Assembly (NCBI RefSeq): GCF_013394795.1
Contig: NZ_JABXYU010000004.1
Location: 62,001 to 126,000, forward strand
Length of the DNA: 64,000 bases
Direction: 5' to 3'
From: Leptotrichia sp. oral taxon 223
Lineage (GTDB): Bacteria > Fusobacteriota > Fusobacteriia > Fusobacteriales > Leptotrichiaceae
Part shown: positions 55,517 to 64,000 of the stretch, piece by piece
How positions within the stretch are numbered: position 1 is the stretch's first letter
Layout: the number at the start of each line of letters is the position of its first letter
Made by a program: the position numbers and the translations under genes
The notes under the pieces: generated by a model
Told to the model about the DNA's origin: nothing
Database searches by the model: none
The model's input: only the letters and a program-made list of their open reading frames with translations

Positions 55517-55637
55517 TACCTATACGTAAATCTTTTTTAAAATTTTTTAATTGCTATTTTTAAATTCCTCATAAAACCTATTCTAAAATTTTCCTTTAAT
55601 TATCCAACTAAAGGATAAAATCTATTGAAAATATTGA

Positions 55638-55666
55638 TTTACAATTTTGCATATTTATTATATAAT
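55638..55666 (+). promoter_or_regulatory. Promoter of the AI-2E transporter gene
   Basis: TTTACA (55638-55643) and TATAAT (55661-55666) are 17 bases apart, 45 bases before the ATG. Confidence 0.7.
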
Positions 55667-55711
55667 AATGCTACAAACTAAATAATAAACCAAAAAAAGG
55701 AGCATTTCATT

Positions 55712-56878
55712 ATGGCAAGCTACAAAAACTTTGACTTTAAAAAATTATATTTTCTTGTGTATATTGCTTTAATTCTGCTAGTTGTATTTATTGCATTCAA
55801 GCTTGGAATATTTTTATTCCCATTTACAATAGCATTGTTTCTATCAATATTGACACGACCGTTTACACGGTTTTTACAGCGAAAGTTAAAATTATCAAAA
55901 AAACTTTCTACAATAATTTCAATTGTAACATTTTTAATTCTAATTTTTGGCGCAATTGGATGGGGATCATTAAAGTTAATAAGCGAAATTTACAAATTAT
56001 CACAGAACCTTAATAACTACAGTGAAATGGCACAAAAATTGTGGGTTGACAATATGGCAAAAATCTACACTTATTTGGGAAATTTCCCTTCAGGTTTTAC
56101 AAAGCAGGTAAATGATACGATAAACAGCTTTATTTCATCAGGTTCTGCAAGGCTTGGACTATTTATAAAGGGGCTAATAAATTTTATTACTTCCATTCCG
56201 ACATTAATTCTATATATCTGCATAACAATTTTAGCAACTTTCTTTATAAGCCTTGATAGAGATAAGATTGTATCATTCTTAGAACAGCAGCTGCCAAAAT
56301 CTTGGCTAGACAAGGTATTTAATATAAAAACGGATATGTTTACTGTTCTAGGTTCCTACATAAAAGCGCAAATTATATTGATGACAATTTGTTTTTTTGA
56401 ACTTTTAATCTGCCTGCACTTGCTGTCATTTTTAAAATTAAATGTACCATACCCTTTATTAATGTCAATTATAATCTGTGCAATTGACGCCTTGCCAATT
56501 TTGGGAGCCGGAACTATTTTAATCCCATGGGCAGTAATTTCCTTTGCACTAGCCGACATAAAACTGGGAATTGCATTAATAATAATTTATCTGTTTGTCC
56601 TTTCAGTTCGACAAATGCTGGAACCAAAACTAGTAAGCCAGAATTTAGGAGTTCATCCGTTAATCACATTAATTTCAATGTATTCAGGTTTCAAAATTTT
56701 CGGAGTAATCGGTTTTTTAATAGGCCCTGTTGTAATGATTATTTTGAAAAATGTATTTTCAAAGGAATTGGAAGCTGGATTTTTCCGGGATATTTTTGGA
56801 GAGCCTTCCGACACCGTCAAATCTAATAACGTCAAAATGGATAATGCTGAAATAAAAGCAAAAGAAGACATTAAATAA
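55712..56878 (+). CDS. AI-2E family transporter (PerM/YhhT type)
   Basis: A 388-residue membrane protein with about seven to eight hydrophobic segments. The family stretches are SLDRDKIVSFLEQQLP in the central loop, IDALPILGAGTILIPW, and EPKLVSQNLGVHPLITLISM near the end. Despite the name the substrates vary (autoinducer, Na+ or other ions). AAAAGGAG precedes the ATG. Single gene with its own promoter and terminator. The final 35 residues are a charged cytoplasmic tail. Confidence 0.88.
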   Translation: MASYKNFDFKKLYFLVYIALILLVVFIAFKLGIFLFPFTIALFLSILTRPFTRFLQRKLKLSKKLSTIISIVTFLILIFGAIGWGSLKLISEIYKLSQNLNNYSEMAQKLWVDNMAKIYTYLGNFPSGFTKQVNDTINSFISSGSARLGLFIKGLINFITSIPTLILYICITILATFFISLDRDKIVSFLEQQLPKSWLDKVFNIKTDMFTVLGSYIKAQIILMTICFFELLICLHLLSFLKLNVPYPLLMSIIICAIDALPILGAGTILIPWAVISFALADIKLGIALIIIYLFVLSVRQMLEPKLVSQNLGVHPLITLISMYSGFKIFGVIGFLIGPVVMIILKNVFSKELEAGFFRDIFGEPSDTVKSNNVKMDNAEIKAKEDIK

Positions 56879-56893
56879 CAGTCAAACATGAAA

Positions 56894-56923
56894 AGAGCCG
56901 CAATTAAGCGACTCTATTTTTTT
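56894..56923 (+). terminator. Terminator between the AI-2E transporter and V-ATPase genes
   Basis: AGAGCCGC (56894-56901) pairs with GCGACTCT (56908-56915) at seven of eight positions, followed by seven T. On the minus strand the same hairpin, with the mismatch turned into G-U, could end the V-ATPase operon. Confidence 0.8.
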
Positions 56924-56948
56924 ATTCTAGATAAAATTTCTAATTTAT

Positions 56949-57587
56949 TTATGCTTTTTCAGCCATCATATCCTTAACTTTCATAAGCCTTGTAATGCTT
57001 GATCTCTCATTTTCATCAAGCTTCATCTGGATATAACGGATTGTTTCTTCAAGCTGCGGAATTGTCATATATTCCAGTGCGTTTACACGCCGTCTTGTCT
57101 TTTCCACTTCATCTGCCATAAGCTGACATGCCTTTTCAATTTCTGCCAGTTCCAGCAAGTCTTTCATTACCCGGTTCAAACCGTCAACAGCATCATCCAA
57201 GTCAGCAGATGTTTGTGCATACCCATAAGGATAGGCTACTTCTGCACTTTCCAGATCCCTGTTAAAAGTCATTTTTGGTACAATTACGCTCATTACATTT
57301 TTAGTTTCTATATTTGCAAAAAGTTTATCTTCTGAATATGCAATGGCATTTTCCAGCATTTCATCAGACATTACCCCTCTTGCAAGCAGAAAATCCTTAA
57401 ACGAATCCTGCAATTTCCCTTCCACTTCTTCACGCAATTTTCTATTCTGCTTTATCAAAATTATAAATTGCCGCATAAGTTCATCCTGCTTGTCCTTCAA
57501 CAATTTGTGTCCGCTTTTGGCAGTTTTTAGACGTGTCTTTAAACGGCTTAACTCCATTCTTGTAGGATTTACATTTAATCTTGCCAT
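56949..57587 (-). CDS. atpD: V-type ATPase subunit D (central stalk)
   Basis: A 212-residue helical protein opening [19 protein letters not shown], the hallmark of subunit D. It forms the long coiled-coil rotor axle. The ATG lies three bases after the subunit B stop. Last gene of the operon. Confidence 0.96.
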   Translation of the reverse strand: MARLNVNPTRMELSRLKTRLKTAKSGHKLLKDKQDELMRQFIILIKQNRKLREEVEGKLQDSFKDFLLARGVMSDEMLENAIAYSEDKLFANIETKNVMSVIVPKMTFNRDLESAEVAYPYGYAQTSADLDDAVDGLNRVMKDLLELAEIEKACQLMADEVEKTRRRVNALEYMTIPQLEETIRYIQMKLDENERSSITRLMKVKDMMAEKA

Positions 57588-57590
57588 AGC

Positions 57591-58970
57591 CTATTCATCT
57601 CCTGCAGGTAAATATTTTTCCAAATATTCATCTCTAATTCTTTTCAGCTCTGTTCTTGGTAGTATTTTTAGTAAATCCCATCCTAAATTTAAAGTGTCCT
57701 CAATAGTTCGGTTATTCTCAAAGCCTTGAGCCACGTACTGTTCCTCAAATGCAGTTGTAAATCTGACAAATGCCTTATCAGTTTCAGATAATGCCGATTC
57801 CCCCAATATCACAGCCAGTTCCTTCGCTTCCTTACCAGTCGCATAAGCCGCAAACAATTGGTTCATCGTATCCGCATGATCCTCTCTTGTCTTTCCTTTT
57901 CCAATCCCTTTATCCTTCAATCTTGAAAGTGAGGGTAAAACGTCAATTGGAGGCATCAAATTCTGTTTATACAGATCTCTTGACAAGATTATTTGCCCTT
58001 CTGTAATATATCCAGTCAAATCTGGAATTGGGTGAGTCTTATCATCTTCAGGCATTGTCAAAATCGGTATTTGCGTAATTGAACCTTCACGCCCTTTAAT
58101 TCTTCCCGCTCTTTCATAAATTGTTGATAAATCGGTATACAGGTATCCTGGATATCCTCTTCTTCCTGGAACTTCCTTTCTTGCTGCCGATACTTCACGT
58201 AACGCTTCACAATAGTTAGTCAAGTCAGTTAAAATTACAAGTACGTGCATTCCTTTTTCAAATGCCAGGTATTCTGCACAAGTAAGTGCCATTTTTGGTG
58301 TGGACAGACGCTCAATTGCAGGATCATTAGCCAAGTTCATAAACAATACTGCTCTGTCTATCGCTCCTGTTTTTATAAAGTCTTCCGTAAATGTCTGAGC
58401 TTCTTCAAATGTAATCCCAATCGCTCCAAATACCACCGCAAATTTTGAATCTGTCCCCAAAACTTTTGCCTGTCTTGCAATTTGCAGCGCCAATTCTGCA
58501 TGCGGAAGCCCTGAACCAGAGAATATCGGTAATTTTTGCCCCCTAACAAGAGTATTTAGCCCATCAATGGCAGAAACTCCTGTTTGGATAAATTCTGACG
58601 GATAATCACGTGCAACTGGATTTATAGCCGTTCCATTTATATCCAATGTCTTTTCAGGAATAATTTTCGGCCCGTTATCTTTTGGACGTCCCAATCCATC
58701 AAATACACGTCCTATCATATCTTCTGATACTCCAAGAGATAAAGGCCTACCCAAGAATCTTACTTTTGAATCTTTCAAGTTAATTCCGGCTGAATTTTCA
58801 AATAACTGCACTACAGCCTTATCTCCATTTACTTCAAGCACACGTCCACGACGAAGTTCTCCATTTTGAGTTTCAATTTCAACAAGCTCTTCATACTTGA
58901 TGCCTTCAACACCTTCAACCATCATCAATGGCCCTACAATTTCCTTAATAGTTTTGTATTCCTTAAGCAT
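57591..58970 (-). CDS. atpB: V-type ATPase subunit B
   Basis: About 459 residues, the non-catalytic nucleotide-binding subunit. It has a degenerate P-loop region ([14 protein letters not shown]), [19 protein letters not shown] and [19 protein letters not shown]. The ATG at 58970 follows AGGAGGTG within the end of the A gene (overlap of eight bases). Confidence 0.97.
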   Translation of the reverse strand: MLKEYKTIKEIVGPLMMVEGVEGIKYEELVEIETQNGELRRGRVLEVNGDKAVVQLFENSAGINLKDSKVRFLGRPLSLGVSEDMIGRVFDGLGRPKDNGPKIIPEKTLDINGTAINPVARDYPSEFIQTGVSAIDGLNTLVRGQKLPIFSGSGLPHAELALQIARQAKVLGTDSKFAVVFGAIGITFEEAQTFTEDFIKTGAIDRAVLFMNLANDPAIERLSTPKMALTCAEYLAFEKGMHVLVILTDLTNYCEALREVSAARKEVPGRRGYPGYLYTDLSTIYERAGRIKGREGSITQIPILTMPEDDKTHPIPDLTGYITEGQIILSRDLYKQNLMPPIDVLPSLSRLKDKGIGKGKTREDHADTMNQLFAAYATGKEAKELAVILGESALSETDKAFVRFTTAFEEQYVAQGFENNRTIEDTLNLGWDLLKILPRTELKRIRDEYLEKYLPAGDE

Positions 58971-60738
58971 TTGCCACACCTCCTTTATTTACAAGCTCAT
59001 CTATTCCTGTTTCCAATTCTTTTGCAATTTCTTTAATTTTATCTAATTCCGCTTCAGGCAGATATTTTGCTCTCGCAATTCTTTCTCTTACGGGCATTGC
59101 GATAATTTCACTTAAATAAGCTCCATTTTCAAGTCCTCTTAACCCTTCATCATAGAATTTTAATACTAGTTCCAGCATTCTGTCCTGTTTTTCAAGCGAA
59201 GTATACGTATCCGATTCCATAAACGCATTTTGCTGCAAATAATCTTCCCTTATTGATTTTGCAATTTCCAGTTTAAGCTGATCCTTTTCTGACAAAGTAT
59301 CCTTACCAACCAACCTAACAATTTCCTGCAAACTGTTTTCTTCTTGTAACAGCGACATTGCACGGGCTCTGTTTCTAGAAAATTCAGGCCCTACATTCTG
59401 ATCCATCCACTTGTCTACTTTTGCTTGATATAGCGAATATGAATTTAACCAGTTAATCGCCGGGAAATGACGTCTATATGCCAAATTCGCATCTAGTCCC
59501 CAGAACACCTTAACAATACGAAGCGTTGCCTGTGATACTGGCTCTGAAATATCTCCACCTGGAGGTGAAACTGCTCCAATGACAGTCAAGGCCCCTTCTC
59601 TTTCATCTTGTCCAAGGCAGATTACTTTTCCTGCCCTTTCATAAAATTCTGCAGCTCTTGAACCTAGATAAGCTGGATACCCTTCATCTCCTGGCATTTC
59701 TTCCAGCCGTCCAGACATTTCCCTAAGAGCTTCTGCCCATCTTGAAGTAGAATCTGCCATTATTGCCACTGAATATCCCATATCCCTAAAATATTCAGCA
59801 ATTGTAATTCCTGTATAAATACTAGCCTCTCTGGCCGCAACCGGCATATTCGAAGTATTTGCTATAAGCACAGTTCTTTTCATTAATGATTGTCCTGTTT
59901 TTGGATCAATTATTTCTGGAAATTCCATAAGAACGTCTGTCATCTCATTTCCACGTTCTCCACATCCTACGTAAACTATAATTTCTGCATCTGCCCATTT
60001 AGCCATTTGGTGCTGTACAACTGTTTTTCCAGATCCGAAAGGCCCTGGTACACATGCAGTTCCTCCTTTAGTTACAGGGAAAAATGTATCAATTACCCTT
60101 TGTCCTGTAATTAACGGAGCTTCTGGATTTAATTTCTGCTTATATTTTCTTCCACGTCTTACTGGCCATTTTTGCATCATTTGAACTTCTACTAATTCAC
60201 CTTTTTCAGTTTCAATAATCGCAATTGTGTCAACTACTGTATAACTTCCACTTTTAATAGTTTTCAAAGTCCCTTTTATTCCAGCTGGTACCATAATTTT
60301 GTGGCTTACAACAGAAGTTTCCTGAACAGTTCCCAAAATATCCCCAGTTTCAACTGTTGCCCCAGCAGATAATACAGGCTCAAATTCCCATTTTTTCTCT
60401 CTGTTTAAAGGTTTTACCTCTACCCCTTTATCCAGAAAGTCCCCTGCTATTTCCTGATATTCCTTTAGCGGACGCTGAATCCCATCAAACATCGCTTCAA
60501 TAAGCCCAGGCCCCAGTTCAACACTCAAAGGCTCTCCAGTTGTAAAAACCTCTTCTCCTGGCCCAATTCCCGATGTTTCTTCATATACTTGAATGGAAGC
60601 CTGATCGCCTCTCATTTCAATAATTTCACCTATCAATTTTTTCTCTGAAACTCTTACCACGTCATATACATTGGCATTCTCCATACCCTCCGCAACAACA
60701 AGAGGCCCAGATACTTTTATTATTTTTCCTGTTTTCAA
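58963..60738 (-). CDS. atpA: V-type ATPase catalytic subunit A
   Basis: About 591 residues. Walker A GPFGSGKT (about 232-239), the ~90-residue non-homologous insert typical of A subunits (about 110-200), and [20 protein letters not shown]. It hydrolyses or makes ATP. I choose the TTG at 60738 ([12 protein letters not shown]), eight bases after AAAGGAG, because the sequence from there matches the usual A-subunit N-terminus. An ATG at 60756 overlapping the previous stop region is the alternative. Confidence 0.97.
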   Translation of the reverse strand: MKTGKIIKVSGPLVVAEGMENANVYDVVRVSEKKLIGEIIEMRGDQASIQVYEETSGIGPGEEVFTTGEPLSVELGPGLIEAMFDGIQRPLKEYQEIAGDFLDKGVEVKPLNREKKWEFEPVLSAGATVETGDILGTVQETSVVSHKIMVPAGIKGTLKTIKSGSYTVVDTIAIIETEKGELVEVQMMQKWPVRRGRKYKQKLNPEAPLITGQRVIDTFFPVTKGGTACVPGPFGSGKTVVQHQMAKWADAEIIVYVGCGERGNEMTDVLMEFPEIIDPKTGQSLMKRTVLIANTSNMPVAAREASIYTGITIAEYFRDMGYSVAIMADSTSRWAEALREMSGRLEEMPGDEGYPAYLGSRAAEFYERAGKVICLGQDEREGALTVIGAVSPPGGDISEPVSQATLRIVKVFWGLDANLAYRRHFPAINWLNSYSLYQAKVDKWMDQNVGPEFSRNRARAMSLLQEENSLQEIVRLVGKDTLSEKDQLKLEIAKSIREDYLQQNAFMESDTYTSLEKQDRMLELVLKFYDEGLRGLENGAYLSEIIAMPVRERIARAKYLPEAELDKIKEIAKELETGIDELVNKGGVANA

Positions 60739-60756
60739 TGAATTTTCTCCTTTCAT

Positions 60757-61074
60757 CTAAAATATATTAGATCCTATTGCCTTCTCAACGTATTCGTCTA
60801 TCTTTTTAAGTCCAATTCCCAGACTTCCCTGATTATTCGGAATCAAAATAACAGCAGGAAGCACTTCACGGCTGTATCTTTCAACGGTACTTTCAACCAA
60901 TGTGGCAACTTGCTCTGTCACAAAGATAATACCATAGTTATTACTTGCCATCTCATCAATTGTGCTTCTTGCCTCTTCCTTTGTAATAACAGGGTACACG
61001 TCAATTCCTAGTGCCTTAAATGATAAAATAGAATCCTTATCTCCAACTACGCCTATTTTATGCATAAGTTTCAC
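60757..61074 (-). CDS. atpF: V-type ATPase subunit F
   Basis: About 105 residues. Opens HKIGVVGDKDSILSFKALG, then NYGIIFVTEQ and LPAVILIPNNQGSLG, typical of the small regulatory stalk subunit F (NtpG in Enterococcus). The start is either GTG at 61074, near AAAGG, or ATG at 61065. It overlaps the end of subunit C. Confidence 0.95.
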   Translation of the reverse strand: MKLMHKIGVVGDKDSILSFKALGIDVYPVITKEEARSTIDEMASNNYGIIFVTEQVATLVESTVERYSREVLPAVILIPNNQGSLGIGLKKIDEYVEKAIGSNIF

Positions 61075-62056
61075 GCAACCTTTCCCTTATTTTATCCGAT
61101 CCTATGTTGTTTATCTTGCTTACCATTATCATTCTGACTGCATTAATTTCACGCTCTTTTGCAACTAGATAGGTAAACAATGGCTCTGGCCCAAATACAA
61201 CATATTTTGATTCCTTATTTAATTCCATCAGGTAATTATCCGAAATTTTTTCAAGTTCCGATAATCTTTTTGTTTCATTAAATGTTTCCAATCCCTTTGC
61301 CAGATATATTCCCAGTTTTTCCTTCTTAAACTTGTTCAAAATAGTATCTATATTGTCATTTATTGACTCAACAATCTTATTTCTTGAAATTGTTCCACCG
61401 TCAAAAATAACAGTTTCCAAAAATTTTGCATCACGGTTCTGTTTTTGCACTCTAAGCAAAGTTATCATATTTTGAAAGTCAATCAGCCCTTCAACATAGT
61501 CAGTAATAACTTTTACATCAATTTCTTTTGCCAGTCTTGCTAAATTTTTAAAATAGTGCTTGTCTACAATTATGTCAATTCTTTGCGGATTATGATTTTC
61601 TTCAAAGTCCTTCTGCACTTCATTAATTGCATCCAGAATTTCCTGCGGCAAATCATGACTTTGCAGTTCAAACTTTGTCTTAAATTTTCCGGCATCAATC
61701 GTTCCAGCCTGCATAAGCAAATTTGAAAAATCTTTTCCTGTTATTTTACTTTTTAATAACACCTTTAAATTATGATAATCATATTTAAGAGATAAGATAT
61801 CAACAATTGCAGTATTTTTAACCATGCTTCTCACAATGGAAAAAACACGCTCCGTTTCTCTTTTCAGTATTGTTTCATAATCCTGACTGCCATGAATATC
61901 AGCCATGTCTTGAGAATATTCCGTTTCTCCCAATAATTTTAGCACTTCTTCGGGAGTCTGGGCTTCTATCATACGTTCCAGCCTGTTTCTAGTCAAGAGC
62001 CTCTTTTCCAGCACTCTAATAGTTACGACACTTTGTCCGTAATCCATTCTATTCAT
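61058..62056 (-). CDS. atpC: V-type ATPase subunit C
   Basis: A 332-residue helical protein of the V-type C (d-like) family. It has RVLEKRLLTRNRLERMIEA near the start, a central Asp/Lys-rich repeat and a final YLVAKEREINAVRMI, the conserved docking end. It links the central stalk to the K ring. AAAGGGAG precedes the ATG. A 223-base gap with a possible promoter separates it from subunit E. Confidence 0.94.
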   Translation of the reverse strand: MNRMDYGQSVVTIRVLEKRLLTRNRLERMIEAQTPEEVLKLLGETEYSQDMADIHGSQDYETILKRETERVFSIVRSMVKNTAIVDILSLKYDYHNLKVLLKSKITGKDFSNLLMQAGTIDAGKFKTKFELQSHDLPQEILDAINEVQKDFEENHNPQRIDIIVDKHYFKNLARLAKEIDVKVITDYVEGLIDFQNMITLLRVQKQNRDAKFLETVIFDGGTISRNKIVESINDNIDTILNKFKKEKLGIYLAKGLETFNETKRLSELEKISDNYLMELNKESKYVVFGPEPLFTYLVAKEREINAVRMIMVSKINNIGSDKIRERLRETYA

Positions 62057-62087
62057 TTTTTTCTCCCTTTACCGATTCTCTTTATCA

Positions 62088-62115
62088 ATTATAAAAGTTT
62101 CTTCTTTTTTCACAA
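62088..62115 (-). promoter_or_regulatory. Possible internal V-ATPase promoter before subunit C
   Basis: Minus strand TTGTGA (62115-62110) and TATAAT (62093-62088), 16 bases apart, about 35 bases before subunit C. Upstream in the same gap lies a perfect 20-base palindrome (62228-62247) that could be an operator or RNA hairpin. Confidence 0.45.
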
Positions 62116-62279
62116 AATTTTTTTATTTCTTGATAAAATTTATTTTAACTTTCACTCTTTCAATTAACTATTGATTTCATTTCTATTTTTTATATTAGAT
62201 ATGCTTAACAACTTGTTTATTCTTAATTAAAGTAAATATTTACTTTATTATACTTCCAATAGTTATCAAGTAACTCTAT

Positions 62280-62831
62280 TTATGAAAATAAAAGTTTTGA
62301 AATTTCAACTTCCAGCTCATCTCTCATAAAATCCAATTTCACTTCAAAAGTGTAATTTTCCTGGATTCCATTTTCTTCAATGATAAATCCTGAAGTTACA
62401 AACTCATTTTCCTTCACTTTTGCATTTGGAAATTTAGCTTTAACCTTGTCTAAAAATTCTTTTTTTACGATTAACTCTTTTCCTGCTATAGATTTTTTAT
62501 CAATATTCTGAGTCAGGTAATTAATGTACTCCTTTTCATCCATATTAACAAGTCTTGTTTTTAGTTTATCTATAACTTTATCAATTACTGTCTGCTTTGC
62601 CTTTAATTTTTCATTTCTAACTTTTAAGTTTGCGCTTGACTTAATTCTGTCTGAAAGCAGTTCACGCTCTCTTCTCGCATTTTCAAGCAATGTTTGCTTT
62701 TTAGCAGTAACCTTTTTTATTTCCAAATCGTATTTTTGCTTTGCTTTATCCTCAGCACTTTTTACAATTTTGTCTGCTTGTTCTTTAGCATCATTTAATA
62801 TTTTTGAGGTTAAATTATTTAAATTAGACAT
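62280..62831 (-). CDS. atpE: V-type ATPase subunit E (peripheral stalk)
   Basis: About 183 residues, helical and charged, with the pattern of subunit E (KEQADKIVKSAEDKAKQ, then LLENARRERELLSDRIKSSA) and a C-terminal globular part. It forms the stator with subunit G/H. The ATG at 62831 follows AAGGAG. Between it and subunit K is a strong hairpin. Confidence 0.92.
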   Translation of the reverse strand: MSNLNNLTSKILNDAKEQADKIVKSAEDKAKQKYDLEIKKVTAKKQTLLENARRERELLSDRIKSSANLKVRNEKLKAKQTVIDKVIDKLKTRLVNMDEKEYINYLTQNIDKKSIAGKELIVKKEFLDKVKAKFPNAKVKENEFVTSGFIIEENGIQENYTFEVKLDFMRDELEVEISKLLFS

Positions 62832-62851
62832 ATTCACTCCTTACCATATTT

Positions 62852-62871
62852 AAGGGGTATAACTACCCCTT
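62852..62871 (-). ncRNA. Hairpin between subunit K and subunit E genes
   Basis: AAGGGGTA and TACCCCTT are perfect 8-base arms around a 4-base loop, with no T-run. It sits just after the K gene. A hairpin here could protect the K message, which is needed in about ten copies per complex, or partly terminate. Confidence 0.6.
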
Positions 62872-62877
62872 TTAAAA

Positions 62878-63372
<495 letters not shown>

Positions 63373-63416
63373 CTATTTTATTTATTAAACATTTTTACTA
63401 AACTTAAATTACACAA

Positions 63417-64000
63417 TTAATCATCAAGATTTATATATTTATTTTCTGTTCTAAAATCTTTAAACGGCTTTCCTCCGCCTTCATAAAACTTACCAAAATA
63501 TTCTACATACATAAGTCTTGAAGTATGAACATAGGCTCCCAGGAAAGACAGGAACATATTAAATAAATGTCCTCCTACCAGTATTACTGGCACGATTATC
63601 ATTCCAAACCAGTTTCCGCTAATCATTCCAGCAATCATATTTATAGCTGACGCAATGAACCCGCCAGAAAGCCCTAAAGCCATAAGTCTTGAATATGATA
63701 CAAAATCTCCCACGTAGCTGGAAATTCCATAAAGGCTGTAAAGCCCTCCACCTAATTTTGCACCAATTCCTTTGGCTTCACGTCCACCAGTAAGCACAAT
63801 TCCAGCCATTCCAGCAATCATTATCCACATTGACACGTTTGCTACAACAGGCGACAAATTCATCAGTTTGAATACTAAATAGACTATTCCGCCCATAAGC
63901 GCCATATACCAGAACAGCACATCATAAATTGCTTCCAATGATTTGCCATCTCTAATTAACATATACGCTTTTATTGCCAATCCAACAAATATATGGACTA
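63417..64000 (-). CDS. atpI: V-type ATPase subunit I (C-terminal part, cut by right edge)
   Basis: The last 187 or more residues of the membrane subunit I (a-type), open to the window edge without a start. Spans with AYVHTSRLMYVEYFGKFYEG near the end, SYSRLMALGLSGGFIASAIN and a Gly-rich loop (GAKLGGGLYSLYGISS) fit the ion-channel half. The N-terminal stator part lies to the right. It completes the order I-K-E-C-F-A-B-D. Confidence 0.9.
   Translation of the reverse strand, partial: VHIFVGLAIKAYMLIRDGKSLEAIYDVLFWYMALMGGIVYLVFKLMNLSPVVANVSMWIMIAGMAGIVLTGGREAKGIGAKLGGGLYSLYGISSYVGDFVSYSRLMALGLSGGFIASAINMIAGMISGNWFGMIIVPVILVGGHLFNMFLSFLGAYVHTSRLMYVEYFGKFYEGGGKPFKDFRTENKYINLDD

Overview
The window is AT-rich DNA that is almost entirely protein-coding. 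It encodes both outer-membrane parts (a LamB-type porin, a TolC-type channel, many lipoproteins) and a bacterial V-type ATPase in a low-GC background with clostridial-looking Shine-Dalgarno sites. This mix suggests a fermentative member of the Fusobacteriota, most likely Leptotrichia or a close relative. That is an inference from gene content, not a database match. No rRNA, tRNA, CRISPR array or intact transposase was seen.

Layout. 1-5.2 kb (minus): the start of a methionine importer (metN, cut by the left edge), a polar amino-acid ABC importer, and metK behind a SAM-I riboswitch with its own terminator. 5.2-16.3 kb (minus): envelope and housekeeping genes, including three lipoproteins (TPR/Sel1, phospholipase D-like, endonuclease/exonuclease/phosphatase-like), a MATE exporter, EF-P, a SIMPL protein, and two membrane proteins that share an N-terminal module. 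16.4-21.7 kb (minus): pyrimidine genes pyrB-pyrI-x-pyrF-x-pyrC-pyrE, interleaved with two small uncharacterised envelope genes. 21.7-22.35 kb: gene-free DNA with a long hairpin and a small inverted-repeat element. 22.35-29.3 kb: a beta-glucoside PTS locus. Its IIA, 6-phospho-beta-glucosidase and Gfo/Idh/MocA genes are on the minus strand, and its IIB and IIC genes are on the plus strand. Between the two arms lies a gene for a Rep_3-like plasmid-type initiator. A second copy of the inverted-repeat element lies between IIA and the glucosidase.

29.3-37.9 kb (plus): the tryptophan operon, with a 15-codon leader peptide carrying three Trp codons, two successive terminator hairpins, then trpE, a fused trpGD, an AAA/DUF4143 ATPase, a small membrane protein, trpC, trpF, trpB and trpA, closed by a terminator. 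38-44 kb (minus): nspC and a TolC-MacA-MacB type export system in which MacB is split into ATPase and permease. 44.4-47.2 kb (plus): a PfkB sugar kinase and a cytoplasmic GH13 maltodextrin hydrolase. 47.5-55.4 kb (minus): a maltodextrin regulon, msmX/malK, lamB-like porin, malE, malF, malG and a lipoprotein GH13 glycosidase, with a strand-specific hairpin between malE and malF. 55.7-56.9 kb (plus): an AI-2E family transporter. 56.9-64 kb (minus): V-type ATPase I-K-E-C-F-A-B-D, with subunit I cut by the right edge.

Together the genes describe a sugar-fermenting cell. Maltodextrins cross the outer membrane through the porin, are trimmed by the lipoprotein glycosidase, imported by MalEFG plus MsmX and cleaved inside. 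Beta-glucosides enter by PTS. The V-type ATPase keeps the Na+-binding residues known from Enterococcus hirae, so it is probably a sodium pump or sodium-driven synthase. The most interesting signals are the trp leader with tandem terminators, the foreign-looking ATPase inside the trp operon, the paired inverted-repeat elements that bracket the glucosidase block, and several hairpins whose base pairing is complete only in the minus-strand RNA.
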